From Cordilura impudica (Eukaryota > Arthropoda > Insecta > Diptera > Scathophagidae), in NCBI GenBank assembly GCA_963682025.1, contig OY821519.1:196944920-197008919 (forward strand): a stretch of 64,000 nucleotides of DNA, given 5' to 3'. The position numbers and the translations under genes were made by a program. Of the stretch, positions 10,365-19,319 are shown in pieces; the stretch's first letter is position 1, and each line of letters opens with the position of its first letter. The notes beneath the pieces are model-generated. The model did no database searches and was not told where the DNA came from. It was given only the letters and a program-made list of their open reading frames with translations.

Positions 10365-11025
10365 ATCTAACCCATAAAAACAAAGTATTTATTAAAACTC
10401 GTTCTTTCTTTATGCATATGAGTTTTGAATATCTCCGTGACTGTGCGTGACTGTGTGAGACTGTCTTGAAATTAATCTTTGGCCACAACAAGCCTATGGA
10501 CAAAGTTTCAGATCCATCGGATGAGGGGAAGTGGGGTTTTAGTCTCTCCGTGACTGTGCGTGGCTATGAGTGACTATGTCAAAGTTATCTTTTTTCACAG
10601 CAAGTCCGAGCAAGCGACCAAGTTTCAGATCGATCGGATAAGGGAAAATGGATTCTAAATCACCCGGTGACTGTGCGTGACTATGTCCAAGTTGATCTTT
10701 CTTTACAGCAAGTATATCGACCAAGTTTCAGATCGATCGGATAAATGACATTTAGATCACTCCGTGACTGTGCGTGACCATGCGTGACTGTGTGTGACTA
10801 AGTCAAAGTTAATCTTTTTTCACAGCAAGTGTATGGACCAAGGTTCAGATAGATCGGATGAGGGGATATGACATTTAGATCACTCAGTGACTGTGCGTGA
10901 TGACGCGTGGCTGCATGACTGCAGCCTCAATAAGACTATGGGCCAAGTTTAAGATCAACTGAATAAGGGGGAATGGGGTTGCCCCACGACAGACAGAGAG
11001 ATTGAGTTAAAAGAAAGGGTTTCAA
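10365..11025 (+). repeat. Tandem-unit element T (about 115-bp units), copy 1
   Basis: About five imperfect units starting near 10434, 10546, 10668, 10761 and 10887. Each holds a GTGACTGTGCGTGACT block, a CTTTTTTCACAGCAAGT block and a CAAGTTTCAGATCGATCGGA block. The array is bordered by a unique left arm starting AATCTAACCCATAAAAACAA and a right arm ending GAGTTAAAAGAAAG. The same arms and array occur in inverse orientation at 57930-58575, where the element clearly interrupts a LINE. It is therefore a mobile unit rather than a local satellite. It has no coding capacity. Confidence 0.7.
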
Positions 11026-11200
11026 AATGACGGCTTCCCAATATAGTTGACCTTGTGAAAATATAGGAAATTCTAAATACATACCGCAAACTTGAACTTT
11101 ATTAAGAGGCATTGCAACTGCGAAACGAAGGGGTTCTTCTGTCGATTGTGCGAATATGCAAAAATCTCTCGGAATTGTAATGAGACCATCAATTGGCATT
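10970..11200 (-). pseudogene. Helitron PIF1-type helicase remnant, C-terminal part
   Basis: Minus-strand frame (from 11200 downward): PIDGLITIPRDFC is followed directly by LRFAVAMPLNKVQ and then FPIFSQGQLYWEA. In Helitron helicases the LITLP.NFC segment lies well upstream of the terminal FAMTINKAQGQ and VFSHGQLYVA.SR motifs, so an internal deletion has joined them. The Lys-Ala-Gln-Gly motif is altered. The frame continues across LTR element 1 into 17500-18167: the residues DGKM are just right of that element and PIDG just left. Function: the helicase half of the rolling-circle RepHel protein. This copy is dead. Confidence 0.7.
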
Positions 11201-11609
11201 ATTGTGTTGTCATTAAAATAACTCAAAAAGTATATATGTATTTATATATATGTGTAAATTTTGACCGGCGTTTCAAACGCCACTGGTTCTTTTGTTCAAA
11301 GTTGCCGGCGCTCAAAAGTCGCTAAAGGCAAAAGCACTTTCTAATAATGCTGGTTTTTAAATAAATTTAGAATTAGCCAATTGCTCGGCTGAGTTGAGTT
11401 TCATAATTGATTTTATTTACAAACTTAATCCTACTTATAAATAAAAGTAACGGTACTTAAAGCTATTCTTTTGTTTACATTTTAATCCTAAACTTAATCC
11501 TAATCATGTGTTACAAATTATGTTTTAAATTACAGCTGTTTACATAGTATAACACTTTACTTAAGCTAACAGCTGTGTAATACTAGGGATGGTATTGTGG
11601 TACATTACA
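11201..11609 (-). repeat. 3' LTR of element 1
   Basis: A 409-bp direct repeat, identical by eye to 17091-17499 (constant offset 5890). In element orientation it begins TGTAATGTACC and ends ACAACACAAT. A candidate AATAAA polyadenylation signal lies in the minus-strand reading near 11408-11416. The flanking 5-bp duplication is GCATT. The exact terminal base is uncertain by one or two positions, because a T is shared with the flank. Confidence 0.9.
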
Positions 11610-11622
11610 CCCTTACCCTTTA
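11610..11622 (-). other. Polypurine tract of element 1
   Basis: Immediately upstream of the 3' LTR in element orientation the minus strand reads AAAGGGTAAGGG, the expected purine-rich primer for second-strand DNA synthesis. One T interrupts it. Confidence 0.7.
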
Positions 11623-11682
11623 AAAAAAAAATGATTTTTGTATCTCTAAATACAAAAATTATTTTTGTACAAAATTGAACAT

Positions 11683-14600
11683 TTATAATGATACATATTT
11701 TTTTAACATGTTGTTGTGATATTTTTTTATATTGCCATTTATATCTAGAACAGAATTGACTCCCTGTCTTTCTACTATTTTGTATGGCCCATGATACGGT
11801 GCCTGATATTTTTTTCTATTTATTTTTCTAATTAGTACTAAATCTCCTATTTCTAAGTTCAATGTATTTGTATAATTATCATTCCTTACTCTATTATTTT
11901 TGGCTATTTCTAGATACTCTTTTGTTTTTTGTAAAGAGAATTTCAACCTTTGTTTCAATTCTTTAGCATAATTTTCTAGATCATAAAATGTTTCTTTTTT
12001 TCTTATTTGATCATTCGGTAGGTATGGTAATTTTCCAAAAACTAATTCATATGGTGTGTAACCAGTATCTACGTGTGGGGTTGTATTGTAGGCGAATGTA
12101 AAATACGGGATCCAAAAGTCCCATTCATTATCTTTACAAAAATTTAGCAAAAATTCATTAAGTACTCTATGATTTTGTTCTATTGAACCTAACGTCTCAT
12201 GATGGTACGGTGCACTGAAAACTTGTTTAATGTCCAATAAACTACATACTTCTGACATCAATTGGTTTATAAATTCTGTGCCTTTATCTGATTTTAATAT
12301 TTTGAAATTTCCGTACTTTAAGATAAATTGCTCTACTAATGTTTTTGCAACAGTTTTCGCTTCTTTTGTTTCCATAGGATATGCTACTACATATTTTGTT
12401 AGTTCGCATTGTATGGTTAAAATGTATCTGTTATGGTTGGATAATCTTAATGGTCCCACTGTATCAATTGATACTGTTTCAAAACTGGTTGATGGTGTAT
12501 CTGTTAGAATTAATTTTTCTTTTGTGTGTTTAATTTGTTTATTTGTTTGACATTGTTTGCAATTTATTACGTATTGTTTTATTTGTTTGTTCATATTTTT
12601 CCATACGTAGCGTTGTTTTAATTTTAAAATAGTTTTTCTGACACCTAAATGTCCTCCATGTTTTGAATTGTGATATTCTTCTATTAGTTCCATTTGTTTT
12701 TCTTTGCAAAGTACTCTTTTTGGTTTATCATATAATAATATTTTCAAATTTGTTTTTCTTTTTAATTGTAAATTGTTGTATATATTTTTAAATTCTTCTA
12801 TGGCCATAGTATTAAATATTTCGCTACTTGTACTCAAAGCTAGCTCATTTACTTTTAAATTATGCATTTTAGATATCAGTTTCTCCAAAGTCAGCTTTGT
12901 GATCGATGGATTATCGCTGCATCTTGCAATAATTTCATTATTTGTTATTTTAATTAAATTTCTTTTAAAATCTTTATTTATTTCAAAATTAAGTTTTCTT
13001 ATTTTACGTATATCCGATATTGATGTACAGTTCCATATAAAAAGTTGATTAGACTTCTGCTCGGACATGTACTTCGTATTTTCTGTAGTTTCAGTGTTGT
13101 TTGTATTAATTAGCTGTTTTTTCATATTTCTTGTTATGGCTAATATTTTCTCATCTGATTCGTTTCTGGTTGGAATCATTGCTTTCAGTGTGTCACTGTT
13201 TAAAATTATCCGTGATAATGCATCTGCATTAGTGTTCATTTTTCCTTTTTTGTATTTAATTTCAAAGTTGTAGTCACTTAAATCCATTCTTATTCTTGTC
13301 ATTTTAGACGATGGGTTTTTATGGGAAAATAAGGAAATTAATGGTCTGTGGTCGGTTATCACAATAAATTTTCTGCCATATAAATAAGGCCTAAAAAAAT
13401 TTATTCCCCAATGGATGGCTAGTAGCTCTTTCTCAATTGTGGGTTTTTTTATGTCGTGTTTAGACAATGATTTGCTAGCATACGATATTGGTAAGTCTGT
13501 ACCAATTTCACCTTGCGATAAGACTGCACCAATTGCAAAATTTGACGCATCTGTGGTTAAAATAAAAGGTTTGTTAAAATCTGGGTATTGAAGTATTGGT
13601 GGATTCATAAGTTTATCTTTTAATTGTTCGAATGAATTTTGACATTCCTTATCCCATATATATTGTTTGTTTTTCTTTAGTAGTGCATTTAAACTTTTTG
13701 CAATGTCAGCAAATTTTGGTATAAACCGTCGATAATAGTTGCAGAAAGCTACAAATCTTCGTACTTCATCTGCATTTTTAGGAACTGGATAACTTTTTAT
13801 AACATTATCTTTGGCTGGGTCTGTTTTTATACCTTTATCTGTTATGAGGTGCCCAAGATATACTACTTCTGGTTTTAGAAAACTGCATTTTGTTGCATTT
13901 AGTTTGAGATTGTATTTTCTCAATCTGTTGAATACCTTTATGAGATTATCGTTGTGATGCTTTAAACTACATCCAAAAATAATGATGTCGTCCACATACA
14001 GAAAAGCTTCAGCATCTAGACCACTTAGTGCAATCGTTAACATCCTTTGGAAACTGTTCGATGATATTTTTAATCCAAAAGGTAGCCGTTTAAATTGATA
14101 ATGTCCATTTCCGGTTGAGAATGATGTCAGTGGACGTGAATTTTTATGTAGATTTATTTGGTGGAAAGAGCTAGTCATGTCTAGCGTTGAAAAATATTTA
14201 GCTCTTCCAAGTTTGTCCAGAACGTCTTCAATTCTTGTTAATGGAAATTTGTCATTAACTATTTTTTCATTCAATTTTCGAAAGTCTACTACTAGACGCC
14301 TTTTTTTTGTATCATTAGCTGATTTTTTTGGTACTACTAATAACGGTGAGTTGTAAGGGCTAACAGAGTGTTCGATTATATTATCGTTTAATAATTGTTC
14401 AACTTGATTATTTATTTCCTCCATTTGAGTCTGTGGTAGCCTGTAATTTTTTATATAAACTGGTGTTGAATCAGTCGTTTGTATTTGTTGTGTATAAAAA
14501 TTGTTTACGCTTAGTTTTTCCCCTGGAAGATGAAAAACATCTTGAAAATCTTTGAAAATATTCGTTAGTGTTTGTTTTGCATATTGGTCATTTCCGCCAA

Positions 14601-16068
14601 TATCAATATTGTTTAAGAGTGTATCTAACCTATTGTTATTTTCTTTATGTGAGCTTTTCGCCGAATATATATTGTAATGTTTTAGTGGTTTCATTTTGTA
14701 ATTAAAATTTTTTAAAACTATTTTTTTTTCATTAGTGTTTAATATTTTAACATGCGCCATTCCTCTTTCTGGTATCAAGCTATTTGCTAGATATACTCCT
14801 TCAGCTATTTCTTCACTCAATACAATACTTTCTTCGTTTACTTTTGTATCAAGAGGAATTATCGCCTCTGATCTCGCTGGTATGACAATGTTTGTCTGAT
14901 ATATTGTTTTTGGGTTCATTGGTAGAGTTATTTCGTGTTCGTTTATGTTAAACGTGATTGTAAAAGTTTCGAAATCAATGTCAAGGTTTCCTCTTGTAGT
15001 GTTATGTGTGTTGAAATTTCTGTATCTATTGTTGTAATTGTTGTCGTTTCTAAAATTTCCATTTTTGCCCTTGTTATTGGAGTTACTAAAATTGTTATTA
15101 TTGTGTCTGATATCAAAATGATTATTATTATTTCCATAATTGTTGTTTCCTCGGTAATTTGAAAATGATGCTCTATTGTTATTGTTTAATCGGCTATTAA
15201 TGTTAAATAAATTTTTATTTTCAAAGCCTAAATTTCTTTCTGCTGTCAGACATTTTTCTACAGCCTCATTGAAAGTTTTTGGCATATTTGCTAATAGAAT
15301 TTGTTGATATTTCATGTGTACTCCTTTCATAAAAACATTAAGTGCGACGCTATCGCTCATTTTGTAAATTGCGTTTTTACCTTCTTGCGTAACATTTTCT
15401 AAATTTTTTATCTCAAAATTGCTTAATTGATCCGAAAGTTCGGCAATTTCTTCCCTAAAATCAGATATGGTTTTGCTATTTTGTTTAATTGTTCCCAAAT
15501 CTGTCAGTACATGTTGTAGAGTTTTTGGATTGGGAAACGCGCTTTCTAATGCTTTTCTCAAGTCTGCAAAACTTGTCGGTCGGTTTGAACGGCCTAAAAT
15601 ACTGCGAACCTGAGTCGTTAACTTGAAATTGTAGACGTACTTAACGAATATTTCTTTGTCTTCGTCTTTTAACAATTCATGTAGCAATTCTGCCTGTGCA
15701 ATGAAATCTTCTAAATATTTGTAAGTGCCTTTAAATGTTTGAAGGTTTTTACCCACCATTGATATATCGAAATTAGCCATTTTTGTCAAATTACCTTCCT
15801 GCCAATCTTGATAAATATCTTTATTTTTTATATTTATGTTTTCTATTATTTCTATTAATTCTTTGTGTAAAATTTCAAACTCTATTTTTAGCTCTTTATT
15901 TTCTTTATTCTTGTTATCTATAGAGAATTCTTCTACGCTCTGTTTTAAATAAACTAATCTTTCTAATTTATTTTCCTTATACTTTTGTTCATAAATCCTA
16001 TTCTTACTCTTTTTTATATTTAATTTGAGCTTTTCTAACTCATCTATACATTCTTTTATAAAATTCAT
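11683..16068 (-). CDS. Fused Gag-Pol polyprotein (1461 aa), protease missing
   Basis: Residues 1-290 form a helical, charged Gag. Residues about 290-355 are an Asn/Arg-rich basic tail that replaces a zinc knuckle. At about 359 the frame enters a segment that normally follows the protease (FNINEHEITLPM). No Asp-Thr/Ser-Gly active site or flap is present. Reverse transcriptase follows: VDFRKLN near 593, LPFGLK near 663, YVDD near 692. RNase H has TTDAS near 841 and ADALSR near 951. Integrase has an H2C2 finger (1136-1172), core Asp in SIDTVGP near 1201, Asp in SDKGTEF near 1259 and Glu in GSIEQNH near 1294. The first ATG after the leader fits the Gag start. In related elements gag and pol are in different frames; here a deletion joined them in one frame. 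RT, RNase H and IN look intact. Confidence 0.9.
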   Translation of the reverse strand: MNFIKECIDELEKLKLNIKKSKNRIYEQKYKENKLERLVYLKQSVEEFSIDNKNKENKELKIEFEILHKELIEIIENINIKNKDIYQDWQEGNLTKMANFDISMVGKNLQTFKGTYKYLEDFIAQAELLHELLKDEDKEIFVKYVYNFKLTTQVRSILGRSNRPTSFADLRKALESAFPNPKTLQHVLTDLGTIKQNSKTISDFREEIAELSDQLSNFEIKNLENVTQEGKNAIYKMSDSVALNVFMKGVHMKYQQILLANMPKTFNEAVEKCLTAERNLGFENKNLFNINSRLNNNNRASFSNYRGNNNYGNNNNHFDIRHNNNNFSNSNNKGKNGNFRNDNNYNNRYRNFNTHNTTRGNLDIDFETFTITFNINEHEITLPMNPKTIYQTNIVIPARSEAIIPLDTKVNEESIVLSEEIAEGVYLANSLIPERGMAHVKILNTNEKKIVLKNFNYKMKPLKHYNIYSAKSSHKENNNRLDTLLNNIDIGGNDQYAKQTLTNIFKDFQDVFHLPGEKLSVNNFYTQQIQTTDSTPVYIKNYRLPQTQMEEINNQVEQLLNDNIIEHSVSPYNSPLLVVPKKSANDTKKRRLVVDFRKLNEKIVNDKFPLTRIEDVLDKLGRAKYFSTLDMTSSFHQINLHKNSRPLTSFSTGNGHYQFKRLPFGLKISSNSFQRMLTIALSGLDAEAFLYVDDIIIFGCSLKHHNDNLIKVFNRLRKYNLKLNATKCSFLKPEVVYLGHLITDKGIKTDPAKDNVIKSYPVPKNADEVRRFVAFCNYYRRFIPKFADIAKSLNALLKKNKQYIWDKECQNSFEQLKDKLMNPPILQYPDFNKPFILTTDASNFAIGAVLSQGEIGTDLPISYASKSLSKHDIKKPTIEKELLAIHWGINFFRPYLYGRKFIVITDHRPLISLFSHKNPSSKMTRIRMDLSDYNFEIKYKKGKMNTNADALSRIILNSDTLKAMIPTRNESDEKILAITRNMKKQLINTNNTETTENTKYMSEQKSNQLFIWNCTSISDIRKIRKLNFEINKDFKRNLIKITNNEIIARCSDNPSITKLTLEKLISKMHNLKVNELALSTSSEIFNTMAIEEFKNIYNNLQLKRKTNLKILLYDKPKRVLCKEKQMELIEEYHNSKHGGHLGVRKTILKLKQRYVWKNMNKQIKQYVINCKQCQTNKQIKHTKEKLILTDTPSTSFETVSIDTVGPLRLSNHNRYILTIQCELTKYVVAYPMETKEAKTVAKTLVEQFILKYGNFKILKSDKGTEFINQLMSEVCSLLDIKQVFSAPYHHETLGSIEQNHRVLNEFLLNFCKDNEWDFWIPYFTFAYNTTPHVDTGYTPYELVFGKLPYLPNDQIRKKETFYDLENYAKELKQRLKFSLQKTKEYLEIAKNNRVRNDNYTNTLNLEIGDLVLIRKINRKKYQAPYHGPYKIVERQGVNSVLDINGNIKKYHNNMLKKYVSL

Positions 16069-16734
16069 TTGCCGAATATAACAATATTCAAATTAAAAAA
16101 ATATCACATTAATTAAATCTTAAATGTTAAATTTTTTTTTCAATAAAAAAGAATTTTTCTTTTGTTTTTGTATTTCATTTTCATTTTCAAAGAATATTAA
16201 TTTAATCATAAAATTGTTTAAAAAAAATGTTTAATTTCATTTATAAATTTTCCAAGTGTATTTATTAAACTTGGCATCACTGTGCGCTTATTGGTTATCA
16301 TAAAAAAAATTCTATGTAGTTTGTGATTTATCGCTTCGTCAGCTGTTTATTTTATTCAAAGTTATCATGTGTGTTTCTTAAATTTTGTTTGTAGTGTTTT
16401 TTTTGTGTTATTTTAAGTTCTTAGTGTTTTTAAAGAATTAAATAAAAAAAAATTTATAAATTATTCAAATCTAAATTGTATTAGAGATATACATGTGTTT
16501 TTTTTTTATTTCATATTGTGTATTCGGTGTTTTGTGTATATTTGATTATCGTGAATTCAGTGTTTTATTTCGTTAAATATATGTCAAATAATAATGTTGT
16601 ATATGTGCTTTTTTTTATATATTCATTTCTGTTTATTTGTAATTCATTGTATTTATGTATAATTTAGTGAAATGTGATAAAATATCTAACATTATTTTAA
16701 TAATAAAAAAATTGTAAATAATACCATATATGTG

Positions 16735-17103
16735 TCATTTTCTTTGTTTTTTTGTTTTTAATTCGTGTTCTATGACTTCAATGCTTCTCCATAGTTCCGA
16801 TGCTATGTCCCATGGTGGAGGGTTTTCAGAATTTACTCGCCGCTTCAGGTCAGCTAGTTTTTTCCTTAGCTTCATTAGTTTACCAGCCCTTTGCCTCTTG
16901 GGTTTTTGTGTCGGTGGTATTGTTGTTAATTTTTGTTCGGTCCTCCGTTGTTGTCGTCGCAAATATTGTTCGATGGTTATGGGCTGCGGTTGTTGTTTTT
17001 CGTCTACTGTTGTTGCTGAGGTGTCGCTTCTTTTTTCCACACCCATTTTACCTTCCTTGGCCAGCATGGAAATGTCGGCAGGATCGCCATATTGTGTTGT
17101 CAT
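16735..17103 (-). CDS. Leader ORF of element 1, unknown function (122 aa)
   Basis: An open frame starting with an ATG inside the 5' LTR (17103) and running through the primer-binding site to 16735. The product is very basic and partly helical (a stretch of Lys/Arg/Leu around residues 65-95, then PPPWDIASELWRSIEVIEHE). I recognise no domain. Small upstream ORFs occur in leaders of mdg1/412-type elements, but those I know encode short membrane peptides, unlike this one. About 670 bp of AT-rich leader separates it from gag. It could be fortuitous; conservation in sister copies would decide. Confidence 0.45.
   Translation of the reverse strand: MTTQYGDPADISMLAKEGKMGVEKRSDTSATTVDEKQQPQPITIEQYLRRQQRRTEQKLTTIPPTQKPKRQRAGKLMKLRKKLADLKRRVNSENPPPWDIASELWRSIEVIEHELKTKKQRK
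17077..17089 (-). other. Primer-binding site of element 1 (tRNA-Arg-like)
   Basis: In element orientation the 5' LTR is followed by one base and then TGGCGATCCTGCC. It begins with the TGG complement of a tRNA CCA end. From memory it matches about 13 bases of a fly tRNA-Arg(ACG) 3' end; the tRNA identity is not checked. Confidence 0.7.
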
Positions 17104-17499
17104 TAAAATAACTCAAAAAGTATATATGTATTTATATATATGTGTAAATTTTGACCGGCGTTTCAAACGCCACTGGTTCTTTTGTTCAAAGTTGCCGGCG
17201 CTCAAAAGTCGCTAAAGGCAAAAGCACTTTCTAATAATGCTGGTTTTTAAATAAATTTAGAATTAGCCAATTGCTCGGCTGAGTTGAGTTTCATAATTGA
17301 TTTTATTTACAAACTTAATCCTACTTATAAATAAAAGTAACGGTACTTAAAGCTATTCTTTTGTTTACATTTTAATCCTAAACTTAATCCTAATCATGTG
17401 TTACAAATTATGTTTTAAATTACAGCTGTTTACATAGTATAACACTTTACTTAAGCTAACAGCTGTGTAATACTAGGGATGGTATTGTGGTACATTACA
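17091..17499 (-). repeat. 5' LTR of element 1
   Basis: The second copy of the 409-bp LTR; it should carry the element promoter. No clear TATA box or initiator stands out. On reading it shows no difference from the copy at 11201-11609, which indicates a very recent insertion. The target duplication GCATT follows at 17500. Confidence 0.9.
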
Positions 17500-18167
17500 G
17501 CATTTTGCCATCAACCCTTAAAAGCAATTGCTTTGAAAATGTTGCACCTGATGGATCATTTTGCAATTTCTCGCGTACAGTGGTGGCGAGTTTTAACGTT
17601 TCAACATATCTCCATAGATTTGTTAGCATCAGGTAATATTTGTCTGACGTTTTCTGCTAACGATATCAACGGAAATCTCTCATTGTTCGATCCAAAGCTT
17701 TTGACTTTTTGTGTATTCATCCCACAACAAATTATCAATTTATTTTTAACTCTAGGAATTCCAGAGATTTTTGATAAATTGCATGATGGTGACAAAGCAC
17801 GTCTACTACATGCTCGTAAAGTTGCTTATTTTAAAGTTATCAAACAAGTTTTGCCAGTGCATCCAAAAAGAATGTGCCACCATTACCATTTCTTGCATGA
17901 TTGTTTCGTAAGCCAGTTTTTGCTACTGATTTATTGTATTAATATTTTTTGGAATATTATTTGACAATACATTAGGATTGTAATACTGTTCTCGAAGGAA
18001 ATCTTGATTAAAGATATCATTTCTTGAACGCTTTGGTGATTATATATCCAACTGATCCAAATCTTTACTCGTCATTCCTAAACACATTTGCTTAATAGAT
18101 ATCAATACCTCATTAATGTAAAATTTTCCGCATCATGCAATCACGATATTTCATCCATAAATTTCAA
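17500..18167 (-). pseudogene. Helitron PIF1-type helicase remnant, N-terminal part
   Basis: Minus-strand reading. At 18100-17950 are the blocks LISIKQMCLGMTSKDLDQL, SPKRSRNDIFNQD and LREQYYN, typical of the region before the helicase core. At about 17880-17850 is the Walker A-like GCTGKTCLITLK. Next come LDRTMRDFR, LWRYVETLKLATTVREK and QNDPSGATFSKQLL, near 17510-17730 in shifting frames. The continuation is at 11200 beyond LTR element 1. Stops and frameshifts are many. The Gly-rich loop has lost one Gly (GGTGKT in the family). Basic residues at 18905-19075, minus strand (RVRNRRGRERY), may be an N-terminal Helitron piece, but that is weak. Confidence 0.75.
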
Positions 18168-18905
18168 TCAGATATTTGACCTAGACCCATCTTTTATTAC
18201 ACTGATCGAATTAGAATCACTAACTGATTCGATTTAACGATGTCCGTCCGTCCGTCCGTCTGTGTGTCCATGTAAACTTTGTAATCAAACTGCAGGCCGC
18301 AAATACAATATATATTTTATATATTTTGCTTAAATTTGGTATATGAGCTTTTATCGGCCATAAGATGAGTGGCATTGAGAGAGAATCGGTCCATGGTCAG
18401 ACCTAGCCCCGTACAAATGACCCCTATGGAATCGACATAAATTGCCATAAGATCCAAATTGTCGTATATAATTTACTCAAATTGGGTTTGTATGCGTTTA
18501 TTACATCCATTAACGAGTAGTCCAAAAATGATCTCTTTGGAACAACACTTAGTCATAGGCCTCATATAGACCTGCTTCCCGATCTTCACTTAAATCTATA
18601 AAAAAAAAAATATATTGCACTGATTCTTCTCAAATTTTGTTTGTACATATTTTTGCAAAATACAAGTGACTTTACCAAACATAGTCAGGATCGGTCCATT
18701 TTTGGGCCTAGTCCCCATATAGATATAGCATCCGATATGAACTTTTTCATATCCGCAGCCGAAAAAATTAATAAAAATCCCACTCAAATTTGGTTTTTGC
18801 TTATTTTCTATGTCCAGTTAGTTAGGCCTATGAGATAGGGTTTCTAAACGCATGGTATAGGGTATCTTGTATTCGGTCTAGATCGACTATAATTTTCTTA
18901 CTTGG
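18168..18905 (+). mobile_element. HINE-1 copy f, 5' truncated
   Basis: A plus-strand copy starting inside the family consensus at ATATTTGACCTAGACCC, so the first ~65 bp with the TATACCC motif are missing. The GTCC repeat is short (18242-18260). The terminal hairpin and TTTTCTTACTTG are at 18870-18905. It borders the Helitron helicase remnant. Confidence 0.8.
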
Positions 18906-19318
18906 TTTTTTATCACTCAACGTGTATCGTTCACGACCTCTTCTGTTTCTAACTCTCAAACTTTCAATATGTTCATCTCTTTGTTTTTAATATGGTTTGA
19001 TCTTGACCATGCCATTCGTTGCCTTGCTAGTTTATTCTGATTAGATCTACTTAAACGTATTTTGCTCCGTTAACATGAGAAATTGTGTTAATTTATTTTT
19101 TTAATTTAATTTTAGCTGAATGATTACAAACCAGTGATAAAAAATTTCACTTCCCACAATGTAAACAAAAATAGCAACCAACAAACCCACAAAATTAAAT
19201 AAGTCAAATGGCGCGCACAAGCAGACCCCTTCCGTTTTATATCGATAAAATGCATTTCTTATAAGAAAAATTTAAATGAATTTACACTTTTTATATGGGA
19301 AAAACACACCATCATAAC
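18906..19318. other. Stretch without firm gene
   Basis: Between two HINE-1 copies. The minus strand at 18905-19075 has an Arg-rich segment that may derive from a Helitron N-terminal region, but I cannot support it further. Confidence 0.3.
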
Positions 19319-19319
19319 G

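Larger units (their letters stand above)
11201..17499 (-). mobile_element. LTR element 1: young mdg1/412-like Ty3/gypsy element lacking protease
   Basis: A 6299-bp minus-strand insertion with two 409-bp LTRs that I find identical on reading, flanked by GCATT at 11196-11200 and 17500-17504. It has a tRNA-primer site, a leader, one long gag-pol frame of 1461 codons and a polypurine tract. Identical LTRs and an unbroken frame point to recent insertion. The host site is a Helitron helicase pseudogene. The gag lacks a CCHC knuckle and has an Asn/Arg-rich tail, and there is no env. The tRNA-Arg-like primer site and domain order fit the mdg1/412 group. The protease active site is missing, so the copy probably cannot mature particles without help. 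Confidence 0.9.

Noticed and set aside
10434..11000. Regular repeats that might be a CRISPR array
   Set aside because: Units are about 115 bp, imperfect throughout with no unique spacers, and the setting is a eukaryotic transposon.
12230..12550. 106-codon plus-strand frame
   Set aside because: It is antisense to the integrase of element 1.
14935..15162. Valine/isoleucine-rich plus-strand frame, membrane-protein-like
   Set aside because: It is antisense to the Asn-rich Gag tail of element 1; the hydrophobic look comes from complementing Asn codons.
17479..17964. 161-codon plus-strand frame next to LTR element 1
   Set aside because: The opposite strand carries clear Helitron helicase motifs; the plus frame partly starts inside the LTR and has no domain.
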